The translations under genes and the position numbers were made by a program. Shown here in pieces: positions 46,220-57,999 of a stretch of DNA of 64,000 nucleotides (its first letter is position 1; the number at the start of each line of letters is the position of its first letter). This DNA comes from Grifola frondosa (Eukaryota > Basidiomycota > Agaricomycetes > Polyporales > Grifolaceae), in contig LUGG01000005.1 in NCBI GenBank assembly GCA_001683735.1, forward strand, positions 372,001 through 436,000, written 5' to 3'. The notes under the pieces were generated by a model. It saw nothing but the letters and a program-made list of their open reading frames with translations. It was not told the origin of the DNA and did no database searches.

Positions 46220-46740
46220 GCAGCGGGGATATATACTCTTATGGTCACCGAGACGGCGACGTGCGCATCCTCTCCATCAGCGTCGCTGCATTCGTCGAGA
46301 TCTATTCCAGTTGTTAGATACGAGCCGTTGCTCGGTGGTCCCCCATTTCCCGGTAAATACGATAGATGCGAACCGTAGATTCGCCATCCTAGCTAAAGAC
46401 AAGCAAATGAGCTGTCGGAGATGCCTCCGACGTCAGCAAGTTGACTTGGCGGAGGTTGAGGAATAAAATTCGACAGAATAAAAGCGACAGACCGCTGAGA
46501 CCACTAGAGCGATATCCAAGGGCGTTCATTATGAAGAGAAGCCTGCATTCAATATAAGAATATGTTCGAAGATGACATGGGGTTCCCGGCGCACTGTGCC
46601 GGTGGCTGATATCAGACTGGTTCACCGCCACTGGCACAGGCGAATTGCAAGCATGCTCCTGAAACCTAGTCAACACGACCGAATAGATGAGTTCAGTGGT
46701 AAGTAGGCTCACGAACGGTTCGAACTTACGATACATTCAC
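46220..46740 (-). pseudogene. DUF6533 relic, C-terminal part
   Basis: On the reverse strand the piece RILFLNLRQVNLLTSEA matches the SRFILNLRQV of copies A and B. Further on, in a shifted frame, SNGSYLTTGIDLDE matches NDSYLTTG. Upstream, LLFIMNALGYRSSGL may be the last helix. The N-terminal core was not found, and the frame breaks at least once near 46340. It is a third, decayed copy beside copy B in the same orientation. Confidence 0.5.
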
Positions 46741-48407
46741 AAGTTCATCCGCTTCGTCCTGCAAGACCTCCGGTGACATTGGACAATACCCAAGAACAGA
46801 CCTAAAATTCAAGGCGAGGCATTGATTACGATGGCAAAAGGATTGCGGTGTAATGTCGACACTTTGCCGAGTTGAATTTCCAGCATCATGATAGCGCTCC
46901 GAGTTCGCGTCGGAGGCGCAGTCATGATGGACAGACGCCGAGGCACACCGACAAAGAGCGTTCCATCAATCTTCCATAATACTAGCTGGTAACACTGCAT
47001 GGGTCGCGAATCAATTCATTACCCTCTTCTTCCTGTGCACTTGTCGGTAAATCTACGATGGACAACACCGAATCAGTGAATCTCTGTAAGTCTGGTCAAG
47101 CATGGCAACACCGTACACCCAACAGTGATACCGAGGCGACGTCTCGACTCGAAGCCGGCGGAACTTCAGGAACGTGATGACCGTATACATATGTAGATGG
47201 AACTTTGGGGTATGTGCGCTCGGAGGATACCCGAAGAACACTGTTTGAGACGTCCGCGTCAACAACATAGTCGTTCGAAGACCCGCTAGGCCACTGTCGA
47301 GACTTGGCCACACCGCAACAACCTGGAGTCGGATACCCGGAGAACCCGGAGCATTGAATCGATCAATGCGGTAGCTTAGAGACGGTAAGCAGGAGCACAT
47401 CCATCTCTTTGCGGAGGCAGTGGAATTTTGACTCTACCAGTCGATCGTGCTGAGGCTGCGCTGTGGTGACATCACAACAATATTCGAACGTGCGGTACGG
47501 AACCGCGGAACTACCCAGTTCGGATGTTGGATATGACTTTTTTTTTAAAGCGATGAAGCCAAGCTTGTTACAATGCTGATCGCGTCCATTTTGCATGCAA
47601 CGCTTCGCCCGAGTTAGCAAACCGGGTACCGCGGACACTGTCCGAAGCAAACGGTTCGTATTCCTCGACGTCTCCGTCGCTGTTTTCGTAAACACCCCTG
47701 CGGCAGCCGAGGGGCGATCTGCGAGGGGTACGTGCGGGCCAAGCAGCTGCGGATGTCCTTGGTTCTAGATCAACAAGAGCTATAGGAAGTCACCCTTTCG
47801 CGGTAGAAGAACTCAAGTATTCTTACGCATTTTCGGCAGCTTGGCCGGCCGGCTGGCTGCCCACAAGTCCCAAGCCCGAAGCACGATCCCCTCAAATCAG
47901 CCACGAACGCGGCTAAACATCTGTTTCTCGTACAAAGACAGGCTCGAGCTTGGAGCAGACAAATCGAGCCTGCGCCACGACGAGGGGAAGGAAGCCTGCA
48001 CATAGACAAGCCAAACCTCCGCGCGACGCCAGCCCACTTCGCGAGAGCGAAGCTCGAGCTCTCGACAGAGACAGTCCGGACACTGGCAATATCGGCGAGG
48101 AGCACAACAACATTAATTGGGATCCTCTTTCTGGAGCCGTTGATGCCGGTACCACAGCAAGCAAGTCCACAATTCATGCCGCAGATGCAACATTATGCGC
48201 GTTCCGCAATGATGTGGTACAAGTATCACCGCGAACTACGCTGGCTTCTGCACAGATCCAAACCCGCATTCAGCCTCGCCACACCGCGAACACCCAACGT
48301 CGCAGCACAATATACACACGCACCTCAACGCCACCCCATCTCACAATCACACACACCAGACCGATATCGAAAAAAGCATACGCATGCCATAATCATATAC
48401 ATACGAA

Positions 48408-48420
48408 CCCCCCCCCCCCC
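48408..48420 (+). repeat. C13 homopolymer
   Basis: An uninterrupted run of thirteen C follows atacgaa. Runs of this length vary in length and are hard to sequence. Confidence 0.9.
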
Positions 48421-48564
48421 TCCTCAGTATTACGCCGGCCGCCCCTCGGGCCCAGCCAACCAGTACGTACCATACTATACGCTATAAAAACCATCCCACA
48501 ATATACAGAAAATACGTAAGTGAGTATACGCGCGCGCGATAATTAGCAACTCGGACGAAAAAAA

Positions 48565-48600
48565 CAGACAAAGACAAAGACGGAGACAGAGACGGAGAGG
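48565..48600 (+). repeat. Hexanucleotide-like simple repeat
   Basis: The bases repeat as agacaa and agacgg units (aagacaaagacggagaca). This is low-complexity DNA in the 3' flank of STE12. Confidence 0.6.
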
Positions 48601-48929
48601 AAAACACTAGAGCGCGCTGTAACTCAGCGCGCGGGGAGCGTAAGTACTAGTAGTAGTAGATAGAGATGGGCTCGAAAAAGAGGAGAGGGAGAGGGAGAGG
48701 CGCGGGTGTTAAGGATAGCATTCGGATGAACACGGCGGTTTTGATACAGCACAAGTCCCGGAATTTCGATGTATGAATGTATGGATGTATGGGAGAAAAT
48801 GGTTGTGGGAGAGAGACGATTAGATTGATATAAGCTGGTCGGCCACATTAGATCTTGCTCTATGATATCCAGGACCAAGCGGTCCATCGTGAGTCGAGGT
48901 GGTAGTCGGCGCGAATTTTGCCTCGCGCC

Positions 48930-51888
48930 TCACATCGAATGATGCGGGTTCCCCTGCGCGATCGACGGATAATACCCCGCGCCCATCGCCGGCACATACT
49001 GCGCCGCAACGACCTGCGCATACACATCCTCCACCCCCACCTCCTCCTGCCCCTGCTGCCCCTGCCCCTCAAACCCCTGCTGCCCATACATCCCCGCATA
49101 CCCCACCTGCCCCTGCCCCTCATACCCCACCCCCACCTCCGGCTCCACAAACATCTGCCTCATCTGCTCCTGCAGCCCATACGGCAGCCCCACCCCCGCC
49201 GCCGCAGCCGCATACGGATGATACCCCCGACTCCCATGCCCATGCCCATGATCCGACACAGCAGCACTAAACGGCCTCCTAATCGGCTCCCCATACCTTG
49301 CCACACTCGGCGTCGCGCTCCGATGCCTCCGTATCGGCCCCGCGCCCTGCGTCTCGGGCGGGTACAGCGCCGCGTGGTCGAACGTCGCCTTGTGCGCGGG
49401 CGCCGAGATCGACGTCACGTACTCGCCGAGCGCACCGTGGTACGACGCGCCGAGCCGCGTAGATGCCCACTGCGCGCCGGGCGACGCGTCCGCGAGGTAC
49501 GGGCTCGCCTCGGGCGACGCGCGCACCAGCTGCGCCGCGTCGTAATATATCTCCTGCGCGGGCGGGTCGTCCGGGGGCAAAGCGGGTGGTTCACCGCGCC
49601 GCCGGGGAGCACGAGGCCCTCCTCGTCCCCCGGCACGTCATGCACGCACCCCTGCACCTCCACCTCACACATCCGCACGCTCGCCACGCCCCCATACCCC
49701 AATCCCCTCGCCAGCACCAACTCCTCCTCCTCCTCCATCTCCAACCCCTCCATCTCCATCCCGTCGTCCTCGGCCTCCGCGTCCGCGCGCACGCGCATAT
49801 GCGTGCGCTCATGCTGCGCGAGGTTATCCGAGCGCGAAAAGCGCTTCCTGCATCGCGCGCACTGGAACGGGCGCTCGAGCGTGTGCGTGCGCAGGTGCCG
49901 CTTCAGGTGCTCCATCCGCTTGAACATGCGCCCGCACGAGAACAGCGGGCACACGAACGCCTTCGTCCGCGCCACCTCCCCCGTCGGCGTCCACCCCGTA
50001 TTCATCGGCCCCTGCTGCTGCTGCTGCTGTGCAAAGTAAGGATCCGTATTCGAGCGCGCGGGCGCAGGCGCGTACTCCGCGAGCGGGTACGTGTGCCTCT
50101 GCTCCATATGCGGCCGATCGGGCGCGAAGCCCATGGGGAGCGACCGGGCCTGCAAGTGAGGGGTGCATGCTCGCTGGGGGTACTGCATCTGCTGCTGCTG
50201 CATCGAAGACGTCGAAGGAAGCCCAGAAACGCCGGGTCCAGTAAGGCCGGTGAGGTACGGCAAACGCCCCTGAGCGAGCGCAACCTGCGCCTGCGCCTCC
50301 ATCGCGCGGCGCTGGCGCTCCCTCTGGCTCGCGACGAGATCCGGATTGCTCTGCGTGCCGAACTCGCCGCGCGCCTGCGCGCGGAACATCTCCGCCGCAC
50401 TCAGCCGCGTCGTGTCCCTCCCAAAGCGGTCCACCTGCGGCTCCGGCACGCGGCGCTCGTCTGCGTCCGCAGGCGGCGCCGTCGGGCTCTTGCGCGCCTT
50501 GGTGAGCTTCTTGCGCCGCTGCTTGTACGTCGGCGAGCCCTCGAAGATCGTGAACATGCTCGAGAAGAACGGCGCGCTCTGCAGCGCCGCGGGCGGCGTC
50601 TTCTTGCTCTTACCCCGCGCGCGCCCTCGCCCGCGTCCGACGACGCGAGCTCATCGACCTCCTCGCTCGACCCGTCCTCGCTCGCGGCACGCGCCTCGTC
50701 CGCGCGGCGCACCGCTGCCTCGAGCTCGCCCTCGCCCTCGACGCTCCCATGCGCCTTGCTGAACTGCTCGTACAGCGAGCGCTTCGGGTCGTACGTGAAC
50801 GACTGCGCGGGCTCGCCCGTGACGACCGTCGTGCTCTCGAACCCCATCTTCTCGCGCTTGAGGTCGCGCTCGAGCGCGTCCAGGAACAGCCGGTCGTGCG
50901 GCACCGAGAACCTGCGCGCGCACACGGGGTCAGCGCGGCGCAGCGCGTGGGGAAGCGCGGGGCACGTACCAGTAGAATACCTTCTGCTTTTTTTGTGTGC
51001 GGATGCACTGGTACTTGAACAGAAGGTCTAGGAATGGCGACTAGAAAATGGGGCACTAGTCAGCATGCTGACGCATAAGACGTGTGCAGCGCTCGCAGTG
51101 CATCGCGATCACCGAGAGGGGACGCGTAGGATGCGGCAGCGGGGAGTGCTCACCTTTGGCTCCTCGAGACACGCATCGACGCCGGGCTTCAGATTGCGCA
51201 GATCGCTGAACACGCCCTCCTCAAACTTTTTCATATTCCGCACGGGTCGGCCGAACGCCTCGAAGCGGAAGACGAGTGCGCGGACGATGTCAGTACCGGT
51301 GATGTGGTAGAGGCCGCCCCAGAGGACGCAGGAGACGTACTCCTGGTTTGGGAGGAGGAAGCGGTTGAGGGCGGGGTGCGCAGAGTTGGGGTGGCCGACG
51401 GGCACGTCGGACATGGGGGCGTCTGTGCTCCAGCGTGATGGGGCTGTTGCGAGGAAGAACTTGAGTCGATCGAGGTGTGCGAGCAGCTCGCGTTCCTGGA
51501 GGGTGAGGGGGCGGGTGAGGCCGCCGTAGGGCCCTGCGCCCTCTGTGAGGGAGTCGACGATGGACTGCTGGTGGGCGGGCTGCTGATGGGCGGGCTGCTT
51601 TTCGGACTGGTTGCGGGAGGGGTGAGCTGTCTGCTCGTCTGGGTCGTGCTCGTGTGCTGCTGGCGTGGAAGTGTGGATCTGGAGGGATGTGCCGATGGAG
51701 CTGGCACTGGGGTCGAAGCGGGGCTGAGACTGGAGATGGGGGTGCTCGGGGAGGGAGCATAAAGCTGTTTGTGGTGGTAGACGTGGGGTGAGGAATGAAT
51801 AGAGGACGAGGCGGAGGGGGCCGGGGTAAGGGGACTGGTCGAGGAGGAACTGGTGGTGTGGGGGGTGCTGAGAAACGAGACTGTCCAT
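48930..51888 (-). CDS. STE12: Ste12-type transcription factor with C-terminal C2H2 fingers
   Basis: The ATG at 51888 opens [17 protein letters not shown]. The STE domain (about residues 130-250) reads [55 protein letters not shown], then, after introns at 51153 and near 50960, [14 protein letters not shown] and [20 protein letters not shown]. It binds DNA like a homeodomain. Two C2H2 fingers follow far downstream: [21 protein letters not shown] and [20 protein letters not shown]. Ste12 proteins act below pheromone and filamentation MAP kinases; in filamentous fungi the fingers serve invasive growth. The C-terminus is Gly/Gln-rich. One-base deletions occur at the C4 run 50613-50616 and near 49573-49581. 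GC is higher than in neighbours. Confidence 0.88.
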
Positions 51889-52223
51889 TATAGTGGAGTT
51901 ATGGTTGAAGGATACAAGTGAGCGTATGCGCTTTCGTGAGTCTATAACTGGGGAGGGTGAGCACGGGGACGGGGAGAGGGAGAGTCAAGGGACGCACATT
52001 ATGCTGGAGGGGACGGAGAGGTGAGCGGGAGGGAGACGGGGAGTGGAGGAGGACAGACCTGGACGCCCTTCAAAGGCGTGTGTGAAGAGTAGGTTCGATT
52101 ATCAAGGAACTTATTGGAACTATAAGATAGGAGATCGCGGCACGCAGCGGCGGGAGTGAGCAGGGCGATATGGAGAGGAGAGGGAGTACAGACCTTAGCA
52201 GGCTTTATGCAGAGATATGTTTT

Positions 52224-52285
52224 GAGGAGGAGAGAGAAAAGAGAGAGGAGGGAGGACGGAGGGGACGACGGGGAGGGGAGGAGAG
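52224..52285 (-). promoter_or_regulatory. Pyrimidine-rich tract upstream of STE12
   Basis: The forward strand is almost pure G/A here (gaggaggagagagaaaagag), so the STE12 sense strand is C/T-rich. Such CT tracts are common in fungal promoters near the transcription start. It lies about 340 bases upstream of the ATG. Confidence 0.4.
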
Positions 52286-52430
52286 TTGATGAGCACGCTG
52301 AAAGGCGCTCCGACGTCGCCTGGAGAGATCGCAACCACGTTACACCTCCGCTCCTATATCCGGTCTGCGTACAGTCACAGTCACCTCCTTAGCACACTCT
52401 AGCAGACTCTAGCGGATCCTAGCTCACTCC

Positions 52431-52462
52431 CAGTGCCGCTGCCAGTGCCGCTGCCAGTGCTC
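52431..52462 (+). repeat. 12-bp minisatellite
   Basis: The unit cagtgccgctgc occurs about two and a half times in tandem. Confidence 0.7.
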
Positions 52463-53591
52463 GCAACCATTCTCCCAGTCCCTCTCGAGCCATCAACACA
52501 GCCCACGCACAGATGCATCATTCCACCCGTCCACTCTGTCAGCCACGCCCGAACCCAATCGAACCAGCAGTCCGCCCGCTCCCTTGGGCCTCCCTGGCAG
52601 GCTCTGGCAGATCCTCCAGATGAAGGCTCTGCGCCTCCGTGCCTAGCAGCCCATCATCATGACGACTCCATCCATCAGTCCACAGCCATCCACTCAACGC
52701 CTCTCTCTACATCCTCCCTCTAGCTCGTCTCTTCCAACCTCCCTCTCTCGCTCGCTCGCCTCCCTGGCCTTGGCAATCGCGCAACCCCGCACCGCGTCAT
52801 CATGCACCCACGAGCTCCGCTCAGAAACGGCAATTGCAAAGCCTGCTGGCACCTGCTGGCCGTGTCCGATTGCACGGCACAGCCCCGGCGCCTCCCTCCC
52901 ATCCCATCCTCCCACGCGTGCATCCCCAGCTTCGTCCTCTCCCCGCTGCTTCTGCGCCATGTTCACGTCCAGCGACGCACCTCCCTGATCCGATCTGACA
53001 CCCCGAAAGATCTCTCACCAGCTATTTCTCAGGCTCTCCTGCCCGCCTTCGCGTTCGCCCTCCGACGGATGCGCGGCAGCGGAGGCTAAGCATTAATGTA
53101 TAGATATAGATAGACTCGCGATCGCTCACCGCGTGGCGGAAATACCATTCATAATGTGCCACAACTCCCCACCAGCGCGCTCTCGCGCCACCGCACACCG
53201 GCGCGCCTTCCTTTTTGCGGATGCAAGCAACGCGGCCAACCTCGACGCTGCACCGCATCAACTCGGGATCTGCACGCCTTCTCTCATCTCGCATCTCGCG
53301 TACATAGCATAGTAGCACGTATACAACGCATACGTTACGCACGTACTGCATACAGAAATAATATTAGGTGACATGGTGTTACTCCTCCGCGTCCCTCCTC
53401 GGAGATGCACACGAAATGCATCCGCAGATCGCGGCCGCACGGCCCGGCCATGATCGCCCCTATGCAGGCGGCAGCATTCCGCAGCGCATACTCCAGCGTA
53501 AGTAATAAGTATATAATATGTTCGGGCTCGGGCGTGCTTATCCATGCGTGGGGAAGCGCTTCCATTCGCAGAGCTCCTAGCGTGTGCCGTG

Positions 53592-54370
53592 TCGGTATTT
53601 ATGGCACCGCGGGCTGCTTGCGCAGAGCGGTCACTGGTCGTGCATGACTAGCAGCGCTGCGCAGACGATGCATTATTGCTCACGTACATAGAAAACGGAC
53701 TGCGAAGAGCAGACTCAGCGACCGGCGCACGCCCGAGCGGAGCACGTACGTATGTGTGCCGTGCAGCCGCATCGACATGTAGAAGCAGGAGCGCGCGGCA
53801 GCGTGGGCGCACACCACTAGAAAGGGGTGCGCGCAGCCCGCGGACGGACGGTCCGAGCGTGCGTCGTCCAGAGTGACATCACAGCACCCGCGCACGCCAG
53901 AGGAGCGGGACCAGCCCCGCAACCGGTGGCCGTAACTCGAAGGCGCGGGCGCCACGCAGCACGCAGCCCAAGATAGAGGAGCAGATGCGAGATCCGCGCG
54001 CGCCAGGTATAGGTACGGTGAAGACGAAAGTAAGTATTTAGTGCTGATGCTGATGTGGGAGCTGGTGGCGGAGGCGCTACGGGAGACGTCCCTCCCGCGC
54101 ATTCCACGCGGGCGCATGACGCCGGAAATTAAGCATTTGGCGGAAGGCGGCAGGACCTGGACGTACGTCCTCGGTGTGTGTGGCACGCCCGCCCGCCGCA
54201 ATTTGAGCACCTGGGCCTTGGGGCATGCCAGCAACGGGGTGCGGGGCAGCCTTCTGTACCGCATGGATGGCCGCCGCCCGCGCGATACCCCCAAATCAAT
54301 CTGGGTGCCCGTCCAGGAGGAGAGGCTGGGGCAGCGCTTCGTGGAGAGAAATATGCGCGCGCCGGGATGA
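53592..54370 (+). repeat. GC-rich tandem repeat, unit 1
   Basis: This unit of about 0.79 kb is repeated from 54386. It contains tatttatggcaccgcgggc, the quasi-palindrome cggacggacggtccgagcg, gtgacatcacagcacccgcg and a block ending gcgcttcgtgg. Long frames on the reverse strand are open within the unit but shift between units, so I regard it as non-coding. CpG is abundant. Confidence 0.8.
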
Positions 54371-54385
54371 AAGAGAGCCATTCGT

Positions 54386-55330
54386 ATCTATGGCACCGCG
54401 GGCCAGCCAGCCAGCAGCTGCTTGCGGAGAGCAGTCACTGGTCGTGCATGACCAGGAGGGCTGTGCAGACGGCCGAACGGAGCGAGCGTGACGGTCCGGT
54501 GTGCATTGTTAAGAAAATAGAAAGCAGGCTGCGAAGAGCAGACTCGGCGACCGGCGCATGCCCGAGCGGAGCACGTACGTATGTGTGCCGTGCAGCCGCA
54601 TCAATATATCTAAGAGCAGGAGCGCGGCAGCGTGGGCGCACACCACTCGAAAGGGGTGCGCGCAGCCGCGGACGGACGGTCCGAGCGTGCTTTGTCCGGA
54701 GTGACATCACAGCACCCGCGCATGCCGGAGGAGCGGGACCAGCCCCGCAACCGCTCGCCGCCAACTCGAAGGCGCCGGCAGATAGAGGAACAGATGCGAG
54801 ATCCGCGCGCTCCAGGTATAGGTATGGCGAAGATGAAAGTAAGCATTTAGTGCTGATGGGGTTGCTGGTGGCGGAGGCGCTACAATAAGATGATTCCATG
54901 CTAGCGCGCGACGCAGGCAGTCAAGCATCTGGCGGGAGCCCCCATTTCCAAGACAGGGCGCAGTATACCAAGACGGAGGAGCAGATGCGAGTCCCGCCAC
55001 AAGCGATGGGATGCGGCCGCCGTTCCTGGTGGCGGAGGCGCTACGGGGAGATGCATCTCAGTGACGTGGGGAATTAAGCATTTAGCGGGAGACTGCAGGA
55101 CCTGGACATCCTCGCTGTGCGCGGGACCGTCCCGCCGCAATTTGAGCACCTAGGCCTGAGCGACTCGGGGGCGCATGCCAGCAATAGGATGCGGTCAGCC
55201 CTTCTGCACCACAGGGACGATTGTTGCTCGCGCGATACCCGCCGTACCAATCTGGGTACCGTCCGGGGAGAGGGTGGGACAGCGCTTCGTGGCAAGGAAT
55301 GTGAAGTGGCCGCTCGGATCCGCGGATAAG
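54386..55330 (+). repeat. GC-rich tandem repeat, unit 2
   Basis: This is the second copy. It matches unit 1 closely up to about 54890 (cggacggacggtccgagcg again). It then carries an insertion-like stretch and a more diverged second half with ccgcaatttgagcacct and gacagcgcttcgtgg. Confidence 0.8.
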
Positions 55331-55404
55331 CCCCGGGAGCAGAAGCGGTCGGCGTGGGCGCAGCGTGCTATGAAGCGCGATGTGGGCTGCGTGACTACGC
55401 CGCG

Positions 55405-55560
55405 TTAATATGACACTGCCCACCGCAACCCGGCACCTGCCGCGCGTACCAGCAATGGGATTCGGGCCACCCTTCCGCACGCAGGGACGACTGTCTCCCG
55501 CGACGCCCAACCTGGGTGCACGCGGGTGGGGCATCGCTTTGATTTGGCCGTGTGGATGTG
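55405..55560 (+). repeat. GC-rich tandem repeat, partial unit 3
   Basis: A short diverged copy of the end of the unit: accagcaatgggat, then cgcagggacgactg, cccaacctgggt and ggggcatcgctt. The flanking piece gggctgcgtgactac at 55384 recurs at about 55676 as ggcctgcgtgactac. Confidence 0.6.
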
Positions 55561-55699
55561 GATGTGGGCGTTGAGAAGACGCATGGGTCGCAATGGAGGA
55601 GAGCCGATCGGGTCCAAGGACGAGCCACGGGGAGTAAAAAATGGCCGCGGGGGGAGGGGTTGTGAGGAGCGATATGGCCTGCGTGACTACACTGGTTTT

Positions 55700-56635
55700 T
55701 TTCCGGTGCGAGCGGCTCGAACGTGACGACACTAAGTGTTGGATGGTGGCGTCAGACGCGTGCAAGCACCATAATTCCTGGCAGACGGTAACGGTGACGC
55801 CCACGGCCAATTGACGGACGTTAACAGAATCGTGGCCCCGCCGGGAGAATCGGATCCTCGCGCCAGGCATGGCCGCTTCGATAGATGGCCGAGTACATTC
55901 GGTGCTGCAGCCACGCAAGCGCAAGACCCGGGACCATTTCCAGAACAAAGAACAGAGAACGGAAAAGGAAAACTGGAGGCCAGTGACGACCCGAGGGCCC
56001 GGATTCGTGCGTCCGCCGACACGACTCTACGGGCATCCAGCGGGAATAACCACGCCAACGGACAGGACCCTGTGGGTCGGCTCCATGCCCGCAGGTGTGG
56101 TCTGCGCCCCGCATCATGCGGAGGTGGTGATTGTGATCATCAAGGATGCAGAGGACTCGCAGGACGACCGTATGGCGCCCCTGTGATTGACGCCGTTGAG
56201 GTTCTGTGGGCAAGCCGAGATCGGAGGAGGGTGCGTATGATGGATGGTTCGCTCGGGGGGATGCTGTGGCCTGGAATCGAATTTAGTCCGCTGGAGGTCT
56301 AAAAAATTCGGACATGATTGTTGGGCATCATGCACGGTCTTTGCGAAGAACTTGGAGATGGTTATTTTGTGGGTTGGTGGATTGGTGTGGCTGGCGAAGA
56401 CCGGTTAGTTCGCTTTTCGTTCGTGTACGAGTTCAGTGGTCAAAATTTCATGTTATCCTCGAGGCCGAATGAACGACGACGATTCGAGAGAATGGCTGTA
56501 CAGGTGGAACGAATAACTAGCGGATGTGGCTAAGACGAGCGATCGGCGCTATATCACGTGATGCGGACGCGATCGCCACGTACTCCAGTAAAGTTTAAAC
56601 GACAACAATATGGTCTGAGCTTATTGATATCGAGC
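55700..56635. other. Intergenic, no gene recognised
   Basis: This follows the repeat array. Open frames exist on both strands, but no family signature is seen. Confidence 0.4.
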
Positions 56636-56705
56636 TTATCGCAGATAATATCGAACGTGTCGGAGTGCTATAATAAAAGTTAGAATCCCCACACCAGCAG
56701 GATGG

Positions 56706-56990
56706 TCAAGCGGCACCGGAGGGCAACTGAATAGGATATGGTCCGCCGGGAATGTCGAGCATATGCATCGGTACCTCAACGGTGGGATATTCTCTGTCGA
56801 GCACTCTGACAGATCCCCGTGTCGAGGAGATGGTGGGTGATTCTCCCATAACACCGTCGTGTTTTGGGAACAGGATCTATCCGCGTTGACAGTGCTCAGG
56901 TCGAACCAGTTCGAACTTCGATCTCGCGGACAGATACCCCAGCTTGAACTCAGACTCGAGAAGGCCGAGATCGCACTGTGACGAGTCGCG
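56706..56990 (-). other. Unrecognised ORF end
   Basis: A reverse-strand frame reads LGLLESEFKLGYLSARSKFE, passes one stop, and continues with KHDGVMGESPTISSTRGSV and VPMHMLDIPGGPYPIQLPSG before a stop. It has protein-like composition in the later part and may be a last exon. I do not recognise the family. Confidence 0.25.
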
Positions 56991-57559
56991 AAAGCATGAA
57001 CCAGCATGCGAAGCCAATATTCCAACAGAACGTCACGGCCCCGAGATGAAATCAGAATACGTGACATGCCATCCAGCACGATATATAGCGCGTAGACATA
57101 TCGGACACCTCGTAGACGCAAGCCCGGTGTCCGGTAACTTTGGCTATGACATTTGCCGTGCACGTCTGCCAGGTCATCGCAGTTATCATTGTCATTCATG
57201 GGAGTCTGGACTGCTCATCAGTCCTGCGTTGACAGAGAAGCATCTTTCGCTGCATAATTAGAGACGTTCTCTTGATCTCGGACATCGTGCGATGCAGGGC
57301 GATGCCTGCCGCGAGCCAAAGCTCCCCAAAGCGCTCGCGAAGCAACGATTCTGAGAGTGGAATAGTGTGGCACAGTTCGGACATATCAAAGTGTGCAAAT
57401 AACAAGCAAGGCTCCTAGATTTGTAGATATCCTAAGTCAATATGAAGCGATCAGAAAGCGACAATCGGAGAATCTCGAGATACGTACCAGCCGGGATGAA
57501 GAAGTTTCTCAGGTACCGACGATGCGTATAGGCAATCCCGTCAGGAACAACGACCATAT

Positions 57560-57990
57560 GCCCATTTACGTTTCCCGTATCATTCGTCGTGCTATTGGAC
57601 TGATCTGGCGCCACTCCCCCACAACAGGCCCGTTCGCCGACGCCGACGACGTAACAGCAGAGGCGGGCGCAGATATAGACTGCGACGCAGCAGGGACACT
57701 TTGGGTGGCACCGGAGGATGTCGCATTGTGCGATGCAATAGCATGGTGATGGCGCGCACCGACCCCTACGCCAACGCCCACGGCGATGGCAACTACGACG
57801 ATAAGCGCGACGACCAACGCGACGACCCACTTCGTCTGCCTCCACCATGGAGTGCCGCAATGTACTCAGTGTGCTTCCCGTACTCCGCAATCTCCGCCTT
57901 TGCATGCGTCGACGCGAGGGAGGGTACGCTTCTATGGGCGTCGTAGAGTTGTTACGGCCGACCGCTGCATCGTTCTCTAGTAGATCAACG
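57560..57990 (-). other. Fragmentary single-pass membrane protein
   Basis: A reverse-strand frame encodes a strong membrane segment, WVVALVVALIVVVAIAVGVG, followed by a Ser/Thr/Ala-rich stalk. Before it, in another frame, lies EIAEYGKHTEYIAALHG; after it, NSTTNDTGNVNGH with glycosylation sequons. The frames do not join without indels. It may be a type II membrane protein broken by sequence errors or decay. Confidence 0.35.
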
Positions 57991-57999
57991 TCGTATCCT

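Larger units (their letters stand above)
46741..48929. other. Gene-poor interval downstream of STE12
   Basis: About 2.2 kb. No named family is visible. A forward frame at 48140-48487 is Gln/Pro/Tyr-rich (PQQASPQFMPQMQHY and PQYYAGRPSGPANQYVPYY) and could be the end of a low-complexity protein, but I cannot trace it upstream. Confidence 0.35.
51889..53591. other. Long upstream region of STE12
   Basis: About 1.7 kb without a recognised gene, rich in purine runs and short repeats. It lies directly upstream of STE12 and may hold its extended promoter. Confidence 0.4.

Noticed and set aside
49463..51031. 522-codon forward frame, Arg/Ala-rich
   Set aside because: It is the GC-rich antisense shadow of STE12, whose reverse-strand STE and zinc-finger motifs are unmistakable.
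53680..54381. 233-codon reverse frame in the repeat array, and a 288-codon one at 55082-55948
   Set aside because: The frames do not persist between repeat units and the composition (Arg/Ser/Pro) is that of random GC-rich DNA.
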